Shown: in pieces, positions 13,593 to 16,286 of the stretch | How positions within the stretch are numbered: the stretch's first letter is position 1 | How the letters are laid out: each line of letters begins with the position of its first letter | Assembly (NCBI GenBank): GCA_030528965.1 | Contig: JAUMXS010000017.1 | Span: 1-16,286, forward strand | Length of the DNA stretch: 16,286 nucleotides | Reading direction: 5' to 3' | Source: Eubacteriales bacterium | Lineage (GTDB): Bacteria; Bacillota; Clostridia; Oscillospirales; Oscillospiraceae | Made by a program: the position numbers and the translations under genes | The notes under the pieces: generated by a model | Database searches by the model: none | Told to the model about the DNA's origin: nothing | Seen by the model: the letters and a program-made list of their open reading frames with translations, nothing else

Positions 13593-14584
13593 TTGACCGC
13601 CTCCCGCATTCGGGGATCAACGATCCCATACAGGAGGTCGGCGATCATATTGCCGACGCAAACAAACAGAGTGGAAAACAGCGTCACACCCAGCAGCAAA
13701 GGAACATCGGCATTCAGCCCCGCTGCTGCCGCAGCGCTTCCCAGTCCGGGATAACTGAATACCGTCTCAGCCAGAACGGCCCCGCTGAAAAGCTCCGCGA
13801 ACGAGGCAAACTGCAGAGTCAGTGCCGGAAGCAGGATGTTTCGAAGTCCGTGCCGGCGCAGAATCGTCCATCGCCCTTCTCCCCTTGCTCTGGCAAACAG
13901 GACATATTCGCTGTTCAACACGTCGATCAGTTTCTGCCGCGTATGCAGCGCAATGTTGGAAAAGGACATCACACTCAGAGTAAAAGCAGGCAATATCAGA
14001 TAATACAGCTTTTGCCGGACAGTAACATCTTCGCTTAAAACGCCGATCGGCCCGGAAAAGCCGATGGGAAACCATCGGAGCGTCACCGAAAATACCAGCA
14101 GGAAAAGCATCCCCAGCCAAAACATGGGAACAGAGGACAAAAGATAGCAGGTTTTTTTGATGAGCTTATCCGGCCATTTATCCTGATACATACCCATGAT
14201 GCAGCCCAGGATAAGACCGTTCAGTCCAGCCAGCACCCAGGCGCAGAGCATCAGCGCAAAGGAGTTCATGAATCTTTCCCCGATGATATCGGAGACCGGT
14301 CTGCGGTACAGAGCAGATTCGCCCATATTTCCCCGCATCAATTCCCCAAGCCACGAGAGGTACCGTTCCACCGGCGGTTCATTGACTCCCCAATAGGCCT
14401 CGATCTCCGCCTGCTGCTCCGGGGAAATAGCTGTCCCGAGTCCCAGAATATATTGCCGGACGGGGTCGGTGGGAGATGCGCTGACCAGTATAAAAGAAAT
14501 CAGGCTAACAGCCAGCAGGAGGGTGATGATTTTGATTCCGTTGGTCAGAAAGATCCGGCCAAGCCGCCAGACAATTTCTTTCAT
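13589..14584 (-). CDS. ABC transporter permease, NikB/OppB-type
   Basis: A 331-residue inner-membrane protein with six predicted transmembrane segments, an N-terminal helix at about 15-37 and the DPVRQYILGLG segment typical of the first permease of Opp/Nik transporters. The EAA-type coupling loop is visible near residues 225-250 (EYVLFARARGEGRWTILRRHGLRN). AGGAG lies 9 bases before ATG 14584. The gene follows the binding-protein gene by 21 bases and overlaps the next permease gene by four. No features distinguish peptide from nickel transport, and the downstream lar genes point to nickel. Confidence 0.95.
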   Translation of the reverse strand: MKEIVWRLGRIFLTNGIKIITLLLAVSLISFILVSASPTDPVRQYILGLGTAISPEQQAEIEAYWGVNEPPVERYLSWLGELMRGNMGESALYRRPVSDIIGERFMNSFALMLCAWVLAGLNGLILGCIMGMYQDKWPDKLIKKTCYLLSSVPMFWLGMLFLLVFSVTLRWFPIGFSGPIGVLSEDVTVRQKLYYLILPAFTLSVMSFSNIALHTRQKLIDVLNSEYVLFARARGEGRWTILRRHGLRNILLPALTLQFASFAELFSGAVLAETVFSYPGLGSAAAAAGLNADVPLLLGVTLFSTLFVCVGNMIADLLYGIVDPRMREAVK

Positions 14585-14605
14585 ATGATTACTCTCCTGT
14601 TGTAT

Positions 14606-16225
14606 TCAGTCAGTCATCCATTCCCACTCGTACAGGTTTCCAAGCAGAGGAAGCCCGTGACCGTGCGGATGGATAGGCTGGTCACCGATCGACAATCCAT
14701 CGCGCACAAAGGTAACATGATCCAGGTTTACGATCCAGACCCAGGGGCACTCTCCCTGCATGGCTGTGCCGGTCGTACCGTCCCACTGCGCCAGTTGCCA
14801 GTTTCGGTTGGCCTCCTCCACAGTCATCGCCGCCAGCGCGGCGTGCAGGTAAGCGTCGGTAGTCTCATTTCCGTACCCCTCTGGGTTATAGAAGTCATCC
14901 TGCAGCGCACCCTCGCTGCGGTACAGATAATAGGTCTCGTTGGGGATCGCGGAACCCCAGCCCATCATAACCGCTTCGGAAAACATTCTTTGCATAATGT
15001 CGTCCCAGCCGGTGCCTTCCACATGAATTCTGATCCCGATCTCCAGTATCTGTTCGGCAGCAGCCAATGCCACAGCCTGCCGTACGGAGTCCCCACTTGG
15101 ATAGATACAGGAAAACTCCGCTTTGACTCCGTCTTTCTCCACAATGCCGTCTCCGTCGGAGTCGATCCATCCTGTTTCAGCCAGCAATTTCTTCGCATAT
15201 TCCACGTCCGTTTGGATGACAGTTGCCGGATTGTTCCATGGCATACCATCATTCTCGGAATAAGCCGGCCGCCCGAAACCGTTCAGTACAATGTCAACGA
15301 TCATCTGCCGATCAATGGCATAGGCAATAGCCTGTCGAATCTCCTTATGGCAGGTGACGTTATTCCCGATGGGCGCACCCGTTTCCGTTGTTTTCCCCTC
15401 ATCCGGCAGCATAGGCAGAGTAAAGCCCCGGTTATCTGCGGACTGCAAAGCCTCGACATGGTATCCAGGAACGACTGCCGTACCCAGTGTGGCCGCAGAA
15501 CAGGCCACATCCACCTGCCCGGCCCGGACGGCTGCCAGAGCCGCATCCTCGGACATGAACACGACGGTAACATTCCGGATGGCGGGGGCTTCCCCGTAAT
15601 AGTCCTCGTTCGCTGTAAAGATCATCTGTTCCTGCGGCTTCCACTCCACAAGTTTATACGGCCCGGAACCAATGGGCTTTATACCGTAATCCTCGCTGTA
15701 GGCATGTTCGGGAACGATCCCGATGGATGCCAGCATATTCAGGAAAACGGAAGTCGGCTGTGACAGGGTCACGATCACCGTGTTCTCGTCCGGGGCGCTC
15801 ACGCTCTCCATATAGGTCAGGTCTACGGCTCCCTGCATGGTTTTGGCCGTCTGCAGGGTAAAAGCGACATCGGCAGCCGTAACTCTTTCTCCATCCGTGA
15901 AATATGCGTCATCGCGAAGGGTAAAGGTCCAGACAAGGCCGTCATCGGACAGTTCATACCCGGTCGCCAGATCGTTTTCAAAGCTTAAATCCTCTGTATA
16001 TCTGACCAGCGTGCTTTGAACGATCGGATAACTGCCGTGTCCCCATCCCTTCGTAGGGTCAAGCGTTTCCGGCTCGGAACCGATCGCAGCGATCACGCTG
16101 TCTCCGGGCATTGCGGACACGCTCTCAGGGCTTTCAGGCTCATTGGATCCGCCGCAGGCCGTCACACCGAACAGCAGCGACAACGTCAGAAGCACGATAA
16201 TAATGACATTTCTTTCCTCATGCAT
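14606..16225 (-). CDS. Extracytoplasmic solute-binding lipoprotein, NikA/OppA-type (SBP_bac_5)
   Basis: A 539-residue lipoprotein. A hydrophobic N-terminus ends in a lipobox (GVTAC) with Cys24 as the likely lipid-modified residue, so the mature protein is anchored on the outer face of the membrane. Residues 60-450 match family 5 binding proteins, with the SEPETLDPTKGWG opening and GSGPYKLVEWKP. A His-containing HPHGHG motif at 519-524 is near the C-terminus and could coordinate a metal. Peptide- and nickel-binding members share this fold, and nickel is preferred only because lar genes follow. An in-frame TGA lies just before ATG 16225, so no longer start exists. The best ribosome site GGAGGG (16239-16244) is 13 bases upstream, farther than usual. 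It is probably the first gene of the operon. Confidence 0.94.
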   Translation of the reverse strand: MHEERNVIIIVLLTLSLLFGVTACGGSNEPESPESVSAMPGDSVIAAIGSEPETLDPTKGWGHGSYPIVQSTLVRYTEDLSFENDLATGYELSDDGLVWTFTLRDDAYFTDGERVTAADVAFTLQTAKTMQGAVDLTYMESVSAPDENTVIVTLSQPTSVFLNMLASIGIVPEHAYSEDYGIKPIGSGPYKLVEWKPQEQMIFTANEDYYGEAPAIRNVTVVFMSEDAALAAVRAGQVDVACSAATLGTAVVPGYHVEALQSADNRGFTLPMLPDEGKTTETGAPIGNNVTCHKEIRQAIAYAIDRQMIVDIVLNGFGRPAYSENDGMPWNNPATVIQTDVEYAKKLLAETGWIDSDGDGIVEKDGVKAEFSCIYPSGDSVRQAVALAAAEQILEIGIRIHVEGTGWDDIMQRMFSEAVMMGWGSAIPNETYYLYRSEGALQDDFYNPEGYGNETTDAYLHAALAAMTVEEANRNWQLAQWDGTTGTAMQGECPWVWIVNLDHVTFVRDGLSIGDQPIHPHGHGLPLLGNLYEWEWMTD

Positions 16226-16286
16226 TTTGAGTCACGTTCCCTCCAAAAAACAAAAAAAGCATATGCCCCTTCTTCAGAAAGGTCAT
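16226..16286 (-). promoter_or_regulatory. Upstream edge of the nik-like/lar operon
   Basis: Sixty-one bases remain before the window end. On the minus strand they contain GGAGGG (16244-16239), the probable ribosome site of the binding-protein gene, preceded by T-rich sequence. No -10 or -35 pair, nickel-repressor-like palindrome or riboswitch can be recognised in this short stretch, so the operon's promoter probably lies outside the window. Confidence 0.4.

Noticed and set aside
14453..15763. A 436-codon open frame on the plus strand opposite the binding-protein gene
   Set aside because: It is antisense to a clear solute-binding lipoprotein gene and has no recognisable domain.

Overview
The window looks like chromosomal DNA of a low-to-mid GC Firmicute, most likely a gut-type Clostridia (Oscillospiraceae/Lachnospiraceae-like). 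The reasons are a c-di-GMP-I riboswitch, strong AGGAGG-type ribosome sites, a PdaB-like sporulation deacetylase, a clostridial large serine recombinase and compact rho-independent terminators. Taxonomy is inference; there is no rRNA or other marker gene.

Layout. (1) 1-1220 (+): a promoter-like site, a c-di-GMP-I (GEMM) riboswitch and one secreted transglutaminase-like protein, closed by a perfect hairpin terminator. (2) 1255-1753 (+): a monocistronic small YegP-like (two DUF1508 repeats) protein ending at a bidirectional terminator. (3) 1801-4073 (-): argininosuccinate lyase (argH) downstream of a membrane-anchored PdaB-like polysaccharide deacetylase. (4) 4255-8302: a large serine recombinase (-), divergent from a MATE efflux transporter and a nitroreductase (+), then a small poorly known ORF (-) whose 3' end overlaps the nitroreductase antisense. 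(5) 8369-16225 (-): one tightly packed operon, transcribed right to left, of five Opp/Nik-type ABC transporter genes (lipoprotein, two permeases, two ATPases) running into larE, larB and larC, and ending at a strong hairpin.

The main biological story is the last block. LarB, LarE and LarC are the three enzymes that build the nickel-pincer nucleotide (NPN) cofactor from nicotinic acid adenine dinucleotide, and the transporter is translationally or transcriptionally coupled to them by overlapping genes. The simplest reading is a dedicated nickel importer feeding nickel insertion by LarC, which carries a 33-residue segment with 22 histidines. No larA-family enzyme is present in the window, so the client enzyme of the cofactor is unknown here.

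The second story is the left end: a c-di-GMP riboswitch whose closing helix abuts the ribosome site of a secreted cysteine transglutaminase/protease-fold protein, suggesting that a surface or secreted activity is tuned by c-di-GMP. The recombinase region may be a remnant or small mobile element, but attachment sites could not be identified from this sequence alone. No tRNA, rRNA, CRISPR array or insertion sequence was seen.
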